Assembly: GCA_964481765.1 (NCBI GenBank)
Contig: CAYZVJ010000003.1
Location: 1-53,561, forward strand
Direction: 5' to 3'
Source of the DNA: G020353115 sp964481765
GTDB taxonomy: Bacteria > Bacteroidota > Bacteroidia > Bacteroidales > VadinHA17
DNA length: 53,561 nt
In this document: positions 9,715 to 18,847 of the stretch, piece by piece
Layout: each line of letters starts with the position of its first letter
Position numbering within the stretch: position 1 is the first letter of the stretch
Notes under the pieces: model-generated
Told to the model about the DNA's origin: nothing
What the model saw: only the letters and a program-made list of their open reading frames with translations
Database searches by the model: none
Program-made: the position numbers and the translations under genes

Positions 9715-11117
9715 ATGAGTTATAGTGAAACAATTAGAAAAATTTATCTGGATCAGATTGATCAGATAAAAAATGCCGGGATCTTTAAGGAAGAACGGTT
9801 TATCCATTCCAGCCAGGCAGCGGATATTGAGGTTGAATTTCCCACAGGGTCTTCCCTGAAAAAAGTAATCAACATGTGCGCCAATAACTACCTTGGCCTA
9901 TCGAGCCATCCTGATGTGGTGAAAGCTGCCCACGAAGGACTAAATACCAGGGGTTATGGCATGTCATCTGTACGGTTTATCTGCGGGACACAGGATATCC
10001 ACCGGGAACTTGAAAACCGCATGACTCAATTTCTGGGAACGGAAGATACCATTCTTTTCCCTTCCTGTATGGATGCCAATGCAGGAGTTTTCGAAGCCGT
10101 TTTATCGGACCAGGATGTTATGATCTCTGACCGATTGGTACATGCTTCCATTGTTGATGGGATCCGATTGTGCAGCGCCATGCATGACACGTTTAAACAC
10201 TCGAACATGGAGCACCTGGAAAGCAAATTGCAGCTCCATGCCAACCAACGGTTTAAAATGGTCATTACCGACGGTGTCTTTTCGATGGATGGGGATACGG
10301 CAAAGCTAGATGAGATGGCCGTACTTTGTGATAAATATGGTGCCATGCTGTTTGTCGATGATTCACACGCCACCGGTTTCATCGGTAAAACCGGAAGGGG
10401 AACACATGAGAAATGTGGCGTTCTGGGGAATGTTGATATCATCACCACCACCTTTGGGAAAGCTCTTGGAGGAGCTTCCGGGGGGTGCGTGTCAGGCAGA
10501 AAAGAGCTGGTGGAGATGTGCAGGCAAAAAGCCCGTCCCTACCTCTTCTCCAATACCATTGCTCCGGTTGTGGTTTCCGGAGTGCTGAAAGTGCTGGAAA
10601 TTCTTTCAAAAAGCACCGAACGCCGGGATAAATTGGAAAACAACACGAAGCACTGGAGAAAAGGCCTGACGGAGGCAGGTTTTGTATTGAAAGAAGGAGA
10701 TACACCCATCGTCCCGGTCATGCTGTTCAATGCGAAACTTTCACAGGACTTCTCAAAGGATCTGTACAACGAAGGAATCTATGCCATTGGCTTTTTCTTN
10801 NNNNNNNNNNNNNNNNNNNNNNNNNNNNNNNNNNNNNNNNNNNNNNNNNNNNNNNNNNNNNNNNNNNNNNNNNNNNNNNNNNNNNNNNNNNNNNNNNNNA
10901 GGACTTCTCAAAGGATCTGTACAACGAAGGAATCTATGCCATTGGCTTTTTCTTTCCCGTTGTACCCAATGGTCAGGCAAGGATCCGCACACAAATCTCT
11001 GCCGGGCATGAGATCCATCACCTGGACAAAGCCCTGGAAGCCTTTGTGAAAATTGGTAAAAAATATGGTATTCTGGGATTGACAAAACAGGAGATTATCG
11101 AAAAATATGGATTGTAA
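9715..11117 (+). CDS. Second Kbl-like alpha-oxoamine synthase, split by an assembly gap
   Basis: PLP enzyme very similar to kbl over its whole length: MCANNYLGLSSHP, GMSSVRFICGT, VDDSHATGFIGKTGRGT, and PLP lysine K249 in TTTFGKALGG. As printed, a 100-N gap plus a repeated 55-base end shift the frame by two. Removing 10800-10954 (N run plus the second repeat copy) restores one continuous frame of 416 codons including the stop TAA at 11115-11117, giving 415 residues. It ends with a tail KKYGILGLTKQEIIEKYGL that the first kbl lacks. It follows the ACP gene by 93 bases. It may be a redundant glycine C-acetyltransferase or may condense an amino acid with the ACP-bound acyl group. Not a typical serine palmitoyltransferase by sequence. 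Confidence 0.88.
10745..10954. repeat. Identical 55-base ends flanking a 100-N run (assembly artefact)
   Basis: Bases 10745-10799 and 10900-10954 are identical and flank N at 10800-10899. Such an end overlap is typical of two contigs from a de Bruijn assembly with a 55-mer that were scaffolded but not merged. Joining the copies gives an intact gene, which confirms it is not a biological duplication. Confidence 0.93.
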
Positions 11118-11125
11118 GAAACAAA

Positions 11126-11149
11126 AAACCCGGAGGTTATTCCGGGTTT
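11126..11149. terminator. Bidirectional terminator between kbl2 and nrdJ
   Basis: Nine-base inverted repeat AAACCCGGA / TCCGGGTTT with a six-base loop, in the 54-base gap between two convergent genes. The minus-strand reading is followed by TTTTTT-type sequence and the plus-strand reading by CTTATTTCT, so it can end both transcripts. Confidence 0.85.
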
Positions 11150-11171
11150 CTTATTTCTCCTGCATTATATT

Positions 11172-13781
11172 CTATCCGCATTTTGATGAGCCGCAATCCA
11201 TGCAAACCAGGCATCCTTCCTGATACACCAGGTTATTGGATTTGCAGTCGGAACAGGTTCCTCCTTTTGCTTTTGTACCATCCGGAATATACTTTTTCAA
11301 TGCCCTTTCCACTCCATTCTTCCAGGTATTGATCGTTTCACTGTCGAGCTGTAGTGATGAAACCAGGTTCACGACATGGGGAATTGGCATGCCATGTCTC
11401 AACACGCCGGAAATGAGCTTGGCATAATTCCAGAATTCCGGCTTGAACATATGGGAGAGTCCGCCGGCGGTATTTATATAACCATATTTATCGGTGTATT
11501 GGAAGTCATACCTGTTCCTGCCATTATCATCCTTATTCTTCACAATCTGTCCTCTGTGGATGGATTTCGGAATGGGAAACATCTCCTCATCTGCCAGCCC
11601 GGTAAAGATTTCATACGGTTTACCATCTTTTATTCCGACGAAAGCAATCCATTTTTCGTTGTTGTTGTTGAAACGAATGATCTCTGCATCCAGTACTTTG
11701 GGTCGTTTATGGAAAACAACATCTTCTCTCTGGTTGGTAAACAGGACTCCATCTCTTGAGCCTTCACGATAGATGGTAGCTCCTTTACACCCCGATTCCC
11801 ATGCCGCAACGTAGAGGGTTGCAACAAGATCGCTGTCAACATCCCTGGGAAGATTAATGGTTACACTGATGGAGTGATCAACCCATTTTTGAATGGCTCC
11901 CTGCATCTTGACTTTGCTAACCCAGTCAACGTCATTCGAGGTTGCCTTATAATAGGGTGATTTCCTCACAATCTCCTCTACCTCCTCTTCATCATATGTT
12001 TTCACCTCTTCAGGATCATAATCCTGCGATTTAAGCCAGTCGACAAATTTGTGGTGAAACACATTGTATTCTTCCCAGGCATCCCCCATCTCATCCACAA
12101 AATTGATTTGAACATCCTGATCATTCGGATTCACCTTTCTTCTCCGTTTGTACACCGGGCGAAATACCGGTTCGATGCCCGAAGTGGTTTGAGTCATCAG
12201 GCTGGTGGTACCCGTAGGTGCAATGGTTAGCAGGGCAATGTTTCTTCGTCCATGTTTAAGCATATAGTTATACAAACCCTCATCGGCTTCTCTGATTCGT
12301 CGAATGAACGGATTATTTTTTTCCCGTTCAGCATCATAGAGGGCAAAGGGGCCCCTCTCTTTTGCGAGGTACACAGAAGATCTGTACGCCTCAAGGGCAA
12401 GCGTTTTGTGTACTTCTGTGGAAAAATCGATGGCATCTTCACTACCGTATCGCAATCCCAGGGCAGCGATCATATCCCCCTCAGCGGTTATCCCAATACC
12501 GGTTCTTCTTCCCTCTCGGGTTTTGTGACTGATGTTCGTCCAGAGATTTTTCTCCACTTCTTTTATCTCGTCGCCTTCCGGGTCCGCATTGATTTTCTTC
12601 AGGATGGAATCTATTTTCTCCAGTTCCAGATCAATGATGTCATCCATGATCCGTTGTGCCAGACCAGCATGCTCCTTATAGCGTTCAAAATCGAATTTTG
12701 CTTTTTCGGTAAAGGGATCGTTTACATAACTGTATAAATTGATTGCCAGCAGCCGGCAGCTGTCATAGGGACAGAGGGGTATTTCGCCACACGGATTGGT
12801 TGCAACGGTCCGGTAACCCAGATCTGCATAGCAATCCGGTACGGATTCACGGATCACTGTATCCCAGAAAAGTATTCCTGGTTCGGCCGAAAGCCAGGCG
12901 TTGTAAACAATTTTTGCCCACAATTTTCGTGCATCGATTTCCTTTCTGACCGTGGGTTCTTTTGAATGAACCGGGTACTGTTGTATGTAGGATCCGCCAT
13001 TGGTTACGGCTTTCATGAATTCATCATCGATCTTTACGGAAACATTTGCGCCGGTGACCTTTCCTGCCTGGAGCTTTGCATCGATAAATTTTTCAGCATC
13101 GGGATGTTTGACAGATATGGTCAGCATAAGGGCTCCCCTGCGTCCATCCTGCGCTACTTCACGCGTCGAGTTCGAGTACCGTTCCATGAATGGCACAACA
13201 CCGGTGGATGTCAATGCACTGTTGAGAACCGGACTTCCGGATGGCCTGATGTGTGTCAGATCATGTCCTACACCACCCCTGCGTTTCATCAATTGTACCT
13301 GCTCCTGATCAATCTTAAGAATCCCACCGTAGGAATCCGAATCCCCTCCGTTCCCGATGACAAAACAATTGGATAAAGAGGCGATCTGGAAACCATTACC
13401 AATTCCGGTCATCGGACCACCCTGCGGTACGATATAGGTGAAATTCCTCAAGACATTGTAAATGATCTCTTTACTTAATGGATTGGGATATTTCAACTCA
13501 ATCCTGTGGATCTCACGAGCCATCCTGTGGTGCATATCATCAGGAGTTCGTTCATAGAGGTTTCCAAAGGAGTCCTTTAACGCATATTTGTTGACCCAGA
13601 CCCTGGCTGCAAGTTCATCTCCGTTGAAATAGTCAAGGGAGGCTGCAAAGGCTTCATCGTGTGTATAAATATTCCTCTCTTCCTTTACCCTGGTTTGGGT
13701 TATCTCTTCGAGAGGCAATTTCTGTACAGCGGTGCCTTCATTTGCTTCAACATCTTTTTTTTGAGCAAGCAATTCTCCCAT
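11172..13781 (-). CDS. nrdJ: Adenosylcobalamin-dependent (class II) ribonucleotide reductase
   Basis: Reduces ribonucleotides to deoxyribonucleotides using a B12-derived radical, without oxygen. About 869 residues from the ATG at 13781 (MGELLAQKKDVEANEG); an in-frame ATG at 13841 would add 20 residues of low-complexity upstream sequence. Visible: LSNCFVIG (redox cysteine), ATNPCGEIPL (active-site N-x-C-x-E), and MTQTTSGIEPVF near the substrate loop. The C terminus is a zinc-ribbon-like tail with CSDC, CLVC and CGSSKC pairs that serves re-reduction in this family. I saw no cobalamin-riboswitch B12 box or ATP-cone domain. It converges on kbl2 across a shared terminator. Confidence 0.94.
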   Translation of the reverse strand: MGELLAQKKDVEANEGTAVQKLPLEEITQTRVKEERNIYTHDEAFAASLDYFNGDELAARVWVNKYALKDSFGNLYERTPDDMHHRMAREIHRIELKYPNPLSKEIIYNVLRNFTYIVPQGGPMTGIGNGFQIASLSNCFVIGNGGDSDSYGGILKIDQEQVQLMKRRGGVGHDLTHIRPSGSPVLNSALTSTGVVPFMERYSNSTREVAQDGRRGALMLTISVKHPDAEKFIDAKLQAGKVTGANVSVKIDDEFMKAVTNGGSYIQQYPVHSKEPTVRKEIDARKLWAKIVYNAWLSAEPGILFWDTVIRESVPDCYADLGYRTVATNPCGEIPLCPYDSCRLLAINLYSYVNDPFTEKAKFDFERYKEHAGLAQRIMDDIIDLELEKIDSILKKINADPEGDEIKEVEKNLWTNISHKTREGRRTGIGITAEGDMIAALGLRYGSEDAIDFSTEVHKTLALEAYRSSVYLAKERGPFALYDAEREKNNPFIRRIREADEGLYNYMLKHGRRNIALLTIAPTGTTSLMTQTTSGIEPVFRPVYKRRRKVNPNDQDVQINFVDEMGDAWEEYNVFHHKFVDWLKSQDYDPEEVKTYDEEEVEEIVRKSPYYKATSNDVDWVSKVKMQGAIQKWVDHSISVTINLPRDVDSDLVATLYVAAWESGCKGATIYREGSRDGVLFTNQREDVVFHKRPKVLDAEIIRFNNNNEKWIAFVGIKDGKPYEIFTGLADEEMFPIPKSIHRGQIVKNKDDNGRNRYDFQYTDKYGYINTAGGLSHMFKPEFWNYAKLISGVLRHGMPIPHVVNLVSSLQLDSETINTWKNGVERALKKYIPDGTKAKGGTCSDCKSNNLVYQEGCLVCMDCGSSKCG

Positions 13782-14205
13782 TATGAAAATAATTATTGTT
13801 AAGCAATTGTTATGTTGAAAAGTAGGATTGGCCCCCCCCAATAAATTGAGTATTGCAATTTATGAATTGACAAAAGGTTTGGCAACATCGATTGATTCCT
13901 AATTATTAACATTTCAGAAGAGTTTTCAACTTGCTTATTTAATTCTTTATTTATCAGCATCTTACATATATAAATCCAATAATCCAATAATTATATAAAG
14001 ACTTTCAGGTCTTATTTTCTTATATTTAACGGCCCTGTTCATCACCGGTATGAAACCATTTATCATGCAGTTTCATTCATTAATCGAAAATTGGTTGGTG
14101 TTAAAAAAATCTTAACAAAATAGTAAGAGAACATGCTGTCCGTTTCAGGAAGCAGAAAAAAACAGGTTTTCCCTTCTGAAGATTTTTTACCCCATGCAAA
14201 GAGGT
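13782..14205. other. AT-rich intergenic region upstream of nrdJ, with a C8 tract
   Basis: About 420 bases with no supported gene. It must carry the nrdJ promoter, though I found no clean TAnnTTTG on the minus strand. A run of eight C lies at 13832-13839, 51 bases before the nrdJ ATG, and a tandem AATCCAAT pair lies at 13973-13988. The C8 tract is a candidate slippage site. No NrdR-type palindrome or B12 box was recognised. Confidence 0.6.
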
Positions 14206-14235
14206 AAAAAAAGCTGCCCTGATCAAGGCAGCTTT
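14206..14235 (-). terminator. Rho-independent terminator of the lipoprotein/TonB receptor operon
   Basis: On the minus strand AAAGCTGCC, an eight-base loop, then GGCAGCTTT followed by a T-run (plus-strand A-run at 14206-14212). It lies 27 bases past the stop of the 14262-16052 gene. Confidence 0.9.
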
Positions 14236-14261
14236 AGCTGTAACATTTGTTAATTGCAAGA

Positions 14262-16052
14262 CTACTTTGGAGTCGGTCCTTCTATGTAGGTGAATTCTGG
14301 ATCCGGCCCCGATTTAGTGCATTGGAATGTAATGGAATAAGTACCATCAGAACCACTATAGGTAGCGAAGGTGGCAACATAGTATACATCAATACCCTCG
14401 ACCTGTGTTACGGCATTTGGGAATTTAGTGGGTAACAGGGCTATTCCAATTGCCTCTTTAAGAGCCTCTTCCCATGAATCCGGATCGAATTCATGGTGTC
14501 CCGGGCGTATATCAAAATTCCCATAAAAGGCGCTTGCGCCAAAGTATGATTCACCGGTACCATAGCTGTCCACGTATTCCGGATCGACATTGTCATTAAC
14601 ATAATCCACGATGATCTGGAAATCGGAAGAAACCAGTGTGAACATAACGGTTGGGTCAAAGACCCATTTCTCTCCATTCTGAACAAACTGGCTTGATTGT
14701 CCGATTACCGGTTTGTAGACTGTCCATAGCCCTCCTGAGAGAAAATATTCATCGGCTTTCCAGATGGTTGTTCCGTCATAATACCTGTACATTACGGCAA
14801 CGATATCCTCCTCCTGTGCATAGGGTAAATTTTCATTTAAATACTGGGGCAAATAGCTTTCCGGAAGAACGCTGGATGAGAAGTTATCGTATGCCCCGGG
14901 AGCTCCCATGGCATCGTATTCATCCGAATCCAGAACAAACAAATTTTCTTCCTCGGACCAGGTGGAACCGTTGAACTGGTACATATCATACGCCGTATTG
15001 TAGCTAATGTCAGAGAGCGTTTTCACCTTTACATCATCCACTTCCCATGTTTTACTTTCAAGATCAGTAGATGTAAACACAAAAGCAATGTAAATGGATC
15101 CCGTAAAGCCATCCAGTAAGATATCTCCCGATTCAACCAGTTCAAATCCCGTTTCTGATAATGAATATCCGGTAAAGTCTGTCCAGGTGGCAGATGTTGG
15201 ATCCCCCGAGCCCGCATAATCGGATGAGTATTTCACTTCGAGGATAGGGCCGGGATAATTGCACATGGTAGAAAAGGTGAAAATTTCATCTTCTGTATTA
15301 TCCAGGTCAATTTCTGATGTGATCAACCAATCCTCATTCGCGTGATTACTACCGGAATAACCCGACATCTTTGCAAAACTATTCCCGCTATAGCTTGAAT
15401 TGTACCAAACCTCATCACCGGTCACACTGTATGCAGTCCATTTCAGCAGCTGGTCATCATCCTCAAAATCATCTTCAAAAAGAATAATTTCAGCAGGCCC
15501 TGTTGGCACGACCGGTGAGTACTTGCTTCTCACGAGTATTCTATCTCCTTCCACTGCTACCGGGAATTGTGTGCTCAGGATGCCTGGAAGATGATCCTCC
15601 GGTTCATTCCCGGGAAGGAAAAACTGATATTCTTCAACTGCACCGCCAACACCCTGGTAATCTTCAGAAGTAACTTCATAATAAGTAGCCTGAACATAAT
15701 CCGTTAAATAATCAGGATAACCTTCATAGAAGTCATAGGTTATTGTTGCAACCGAGTTCTTTCCGAATGCCGGGAACAACGTTGATATGAATGCAGGTAT
15801 ATATTGTGATGCGGATACCGTATCGCAGAAATATTCATTCGTCTCAATGAAACTGGCATTCACAAGATCTGTAGAGTCTGTATTCAGCGCCAGATCGGCT
15901 ATGGTTTCATAATCATCACTGATGAGTGTATAGATAGCTTCGCCCACATATTCTTTATTCATTTCATCGAGTTCATCCATGATATCATCCATGGGATTAC
16001 AGGCCGAAAGCACCAGTGTGATACCTAACAAATAATATAGTAAAGTCTTCAT
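14262..16052 (-). CDS. Surface lipoprotein with four repeat units and a choice-of-anchor-J-like insert
   Basis: 596 residues with a lipoprotein signal (MKTLLYYLLGITLVLSAC, Cys18). I see four divergent copies of one unit, at about residues 41-110, 124-180, 371-427 and 470-567. Each begins [YF]xLxSxD[YF], has a L..xLP/FP centre and ends in a V.Y.YY.G-like strand. Between units two and three, residues 194-345 resemble the jelly-roll choice-of-anchor J (MAM-like) domain (FEDDFED, DWLITSEIDL, WEVDDVKV). It follows the TonB receptor by 32 bases and precedes a terminator, so the pair is likely co-transcribed and may act in capture of a ligand at the surface. It does not look like SusD. Ligand unknown. 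Confidence 0.75.
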   Translation of the reverse strand: MKTLLYYLLGITLVLSACNPMDDIMDELDEMNKEYVGEAIYTLISDDYETIADLALNTDSTDLVNASFIETNEYFCDTVSASQYIPAFISTLFPAFGKNSVATITYDFYEGYPDYLTDYVQATYYEVTSEDYQGVGGAVEEYQFFLPGNEPEDHLPGILSTQFPVAVEGDRILVRSKYSPVVPTGPAEIILFEDDFEDDDQLLKWTAYSVTGDEVWYNSSYSGNSFAKMSGYSGSNHANEDWLITSEIDLDNTEDEIFTFSTMCNYPGPILEVKYSSDYAGSGDPTSATWTDFTGYSLSETGFELVESGDILLDGFTGSIYIAFVFTSTDLESKTWEVDDVKVKTLSDISYNTAYDMYQFNGSTWSEEENLFVLDSDEYDAMGAPGAYDNFSSSVLPESYLPQYLNENLPYAQEEDIVAVMYRYYDGTTIWKADEYFLSGGLWTVYKPVIGQSSQFVQNGEKWVFDPTVMFTLVSSDFQIIVDYVNDNVDPEYVDSYGTGESYFGASAFYGNFDIRPGHHEFDPDSWEEALKEAIGIALLPTKFPNAVTQVEGIDVYYVATFATYSGSDGTYSITFQCTKSGPDPEFTYIEGPTPK

Positions 16053-16084
16053 GATCGTTATTTTTCTGGTTCAATTAAGGGATT

Positions 16085-18736
16085 CTAAAAATTAACTCTC
16101 AGGCTCACGCTCCATGATCTTCCCCATCCATAATATACTTCAGCGCTTTTCCAGTTGTGAAAATCTCCGTCATACGCATCAGAGACATACTCTTCATCAA
16201 ACAGGTTATTCATATTGGCAAAAAAGGAGGCGTTCAATCCTGCCACGGTGAAGTCATACCGCAAATTTATATCCACCAACCCAAAGGCTGGCAATTCCCA
16301 GGCATCCGGATTGTTCTTATCATCCTCCGGGGCTGAGGTTCTGCTGAGGGGGTCAAATTCCGCAAAAAGCCGGTCGTAATAGTTATAATCTGCTCCAATT
16401 TTGAATCCTTTCAACAATTCAATATCGACGCCAAGAGCAAGGGTTGTCTGGGCAGCATCTCCAACGTGGACATCCGCGAGATAAAGGTTATAGGTTCCAA
16501 CTATATTCTGGTTATCATCAAACAGGTTAACATCTTCGAGGTCGCTAAGCCAACGCCAGTCAGCCAGGGAAACCATTCCCAGTATACTGACCCTGTTAAT
16601 GGGGCTGTAAACAAGATCCAGCTCAATTCCTTTATGGAGTGCATCCACCCCAAGGATATTGGCTGTAAAGTAATCCACCGAACCATCCGGATTGGTTTGC
16701 GAAGTAGTTCTTATAAAGGTTTTATCCAGCCATTTTGTATAATATACATTGAGGTTTGCAATGAGTACGCTGGTATTTAATCCGTAGCCCAGTTCAAAAC
16801 TGAATACCTTTTCATTCTTGGCATCTTCATTCAGTACATTCAGGTAATTCAGGTAGGTTGCATTGAAATCGGGTTGGCGGGCAAAGAATCCGGTATTTAA
16901 GAAAACATTATGATTATCATTTATATTATAGTTTGCCCCACCTTTAAAGCTGAAACCCAGATAGGTTGACCAGTCGGTAACCTGGTCATTATCCATTGCG
17001 TCGTTATAGGTCGCCTCTCCCAGCAGGTCGATATATTCCTGTTTCAGGATCTCATTCTGGTTTAATTGTTTCTTCAGTTTATCGTCAAAATAATTAAAGT
17101 AGTCCGTTCTCCTGTACATTTTGTCTGAAAAAGATCCTGCAAGAAATGTTGAGAGGTCACCGAGGATATATTCTGCCTGGGCAAAAACGCCTGCCCACAG
17201 CACTTCCCCATCGTCCCAGTAATCGATTTTATCGCCAACGCGGGCAACGTTATTGGGTTTATTGTAATTCCTGTTCACATCCAGAAAATATTCTCCACCC
17301 AGGAGATCTGTAATAATCCGGTAGTGATCTCCCTTATAGTATCTTCCATCAAGACCCCCGTTTATGCTGAGGTTGCCCCATTTATGGTTCAGTGTTGAAA
17401 GAATTCCATACCAGTTGTGGTTGTTGACGGATGACCGGAGTATGCTTTCCGATCCCAGGCTACCCCTCACAACGTTTTCATCCACAATCCTGTCAAAATC
17501 AACCTGTCCATTCCTCAGGTAATCACCGTAGAATTTATCGGTATTCCCGTAACTGCCGGTACCACCTCCCGTACCGATGGAAGCATATAAAGCGGTCAAC
17601 AGGCTGGTCTGATCATTGATCGTCCAAAAGTGGTTCAGGATCGCCTGTGGTTTGTGGTAATAGTTCTTAGCAACGTATGCAATGTCTCCATCTTTATAGC
17701 CCCAATCGCCATTGTATCGAATCCCATATTTGTCAAAGGTTTCGATTGAGAAATCCGTAGTTCTCTGTCCGTGCCATTGTGGTGCGCCAAACAATGAGAA
17801 TGCCATGGAGTGTTTATCATTGATCCGTTTGGATATGTTCATAAAGTAGGAATAGGATTCAAACTGGGTCCCGTCCACATAGCCGTCACCGTTTGTGCTG
17901 GCGAGGGAAATGGTTGATGCCCAGCCGTTATCAGAAAGCCCGGTTGAGAAGGTAAAACCGATTTTCTGGTATTTATCATTCCCTACTCCATAGGAGATAC
18001 TACCACCCCTGACGGCATCAGTTGTGCGTGTCATGATGTTTATTGTTCCACCCACAGATGGAACAGCGATTTTCGCAGCACCCAGTCCCCGCTGAATCTG
18101 CATATACTGGGTTACGTCGGGAAGTCCTGCCCAGTTTGACCAGTAGACCCATCCATTTTCCATATCATTCACCGGCACACCATTAATCATTACAGCGATA
18201 TTCCGTTGATTAAATCCGCGGAGATTCACCCGGCTATCTCCGAATGCACCTCCCTGCTTTGTGGCATATACGCCGGGTGTGGACTTCAGAATTTCAGGAT
18301 ACTCCTGGTTCCCCAATTTTTCCATGATTTGCTTGGGTTTAATGGATGAAACGGCAACCGGTGTCTGACGGGCGATGGCCATTGATGAGACCACCCGCAC
18401 TTCCTGTAAGCCCACTGCATTAACCTCCAGAGGAATCTCTTCCAGGTCGGTCGTTTGTCCGTCTCTTACAGTCACCTCTACCGTTTGCGTTAAGTATCCC
18501 ACATAGGATATTTCAAGAGTGTAGGTGCCTGGGTCCAACTGCAAGGTAAAACTTCCATTCAGATTGGACACCGTTCCGATAGACCCATCCTGCACAAGGA
18601 TCGAAGCTCCGATAAGGGTTTCGTTTGAAGCAGGATCTTTTACAATGCCTTTAACAGTTCCCTGCCCGTACGCTGCTACCAGGGCAAAACAGAGGGTGAG
18701 ACTGAAAAAGACTCTCAATAAAGATTTCATAGGCAT
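16085..18736 (-). CDS. TonB-dependent outer-membrane receptor
   Basis: 883 residues. Signal peptide MKSLLRVFFSLTLCFALVAAYGQ, then a carboxypeptidase-regulatory-like domain (about 25-112: VKGIVKDPASNETLIGASILV), a plug domain (about 125-235, with RVNLRGFNQRNIAVMINGVPVND), and a long beta-barrel ending WSVSLRVNF with the terminal aromatic residue expected for outer-membrane insertion. The upstream 110 bases hold an AT-rich leader and a small inverted repeat (18780-18795, TCGTTT/AAACGA) but no clean -7 box. No SusD partner follows; instead the repeat lipoprotein does. Substrate not predictable: the absence of sugar enzymes nearby argues weakly against a polysaccharide locus. Confidence 0.9.
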   Translation of the reverse strand: MPMKSLLRVFFSLTLCFALVAAYGQGTVKGIVKDPASNETLIGASILVQDGSIGTVSNLNGSFTLQLDPGTYTLEISYVGYLTQTVEVTVRDGQTTDLEEIPLEVNAVGLQEVRVVSSMAIARQTPVAVSSIKPKQIMEKLGNQEYPEILKSTPGVYATKQGGAFGDSRVNLRGFNQRNIAVMINGVPVNDMENGWVYWSNWAGLPDVTQYMQIQRGLGAAKIAVPSVGGTINIMTRTTDAVRGGSISYGVGNDKYQKIGFTFSTGLSDNGWASTISLASTNGDGYVDGTQFESYSYFMNISKRINDKHSMAFSLFGAPQWHGQRTTDFSIETFDKYGIRYNGDWGYKDGDIAYVAKNYYHKPQAILNHFWTINDQTSLLTALYASIGTGGGTGSYGNTDKFYGDYLRNGQVDFDRIVDENVVRGSLGSESILRSSVNNHNWYGILSTLNHKWGNLSINGGLDGRYYKGDHYRIITDLLGGEYFLDVNRNYNKPNNVARVGDKIDYWDDGEVLWAGVFAQAEYILGDLSTFLAGSFSDKMYRRTDYFNYFDDKLKKQLNQNEILKQEYIDLLGEATYNDAMDNDQVTDWSTYLGFSFKGGANYNINDNHNVFLNTGFFARQPDFNATYLNYLNVLNEDAKNEKVFSFELGYGLNTSVLIANLNVYYTKWLDKTFIRTTSQTNPDGSVDYFTANILGVDALHKGIELDLVYSPINRVSILGMVSLADWRWLSDLEDVNLFDDNQNIVGTYNLYLADVHVGDAAQTTLALGVDIELLKGFKIGADYNYYDRLFAEFDPLSRTSAPEDDKNNPDAWELPAFGLVDINLRYDFTVAGLNASFFANMNNLFDEEYVSDAYDGDFHNWKSAEVYYGWGRSWSVSLRVNF

Positions 18737-18847
18737 TTTAATAAGTTAATTAGTTATGATTCGTTACGCTTCGCCTTGCTCGTTTTTAGAAACGAAGGGA
18801 GCATTATGAAGTATTTAAAATTAGAGAAAAAAAAAGGTGCCGTTGAA

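Noticed and set aside
9715..11049. A continuous frame across the first N run
   Set aside because: Its last part after the N run is in the wrong frame; it depends on the placeholder length. Removing the artefact extends the true gene to 11117.
9715..11117. Serine palmitoyltransferase for sphingolipid synthesis
   Set aside because: The ligase-ACP-oxoamine synthase order invites this, but the sequence follows Kbl block by block and lacks the SPT-type start known from Bacteroides.
13782..14205. A cobalamin riboswitch upstream of nrdJ
   Set aside because: Expected for a B12-dependent enzyme's neighbourhood, but I could not find a B12 box or the paired stems.
18780..18795. Inverted repeat TCGTTT/AAACGA as a terminator for waaA
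   Set aside because: The minus-strand reading has no T-tract after it, and the A9 run nearby comes before the stem, not after.
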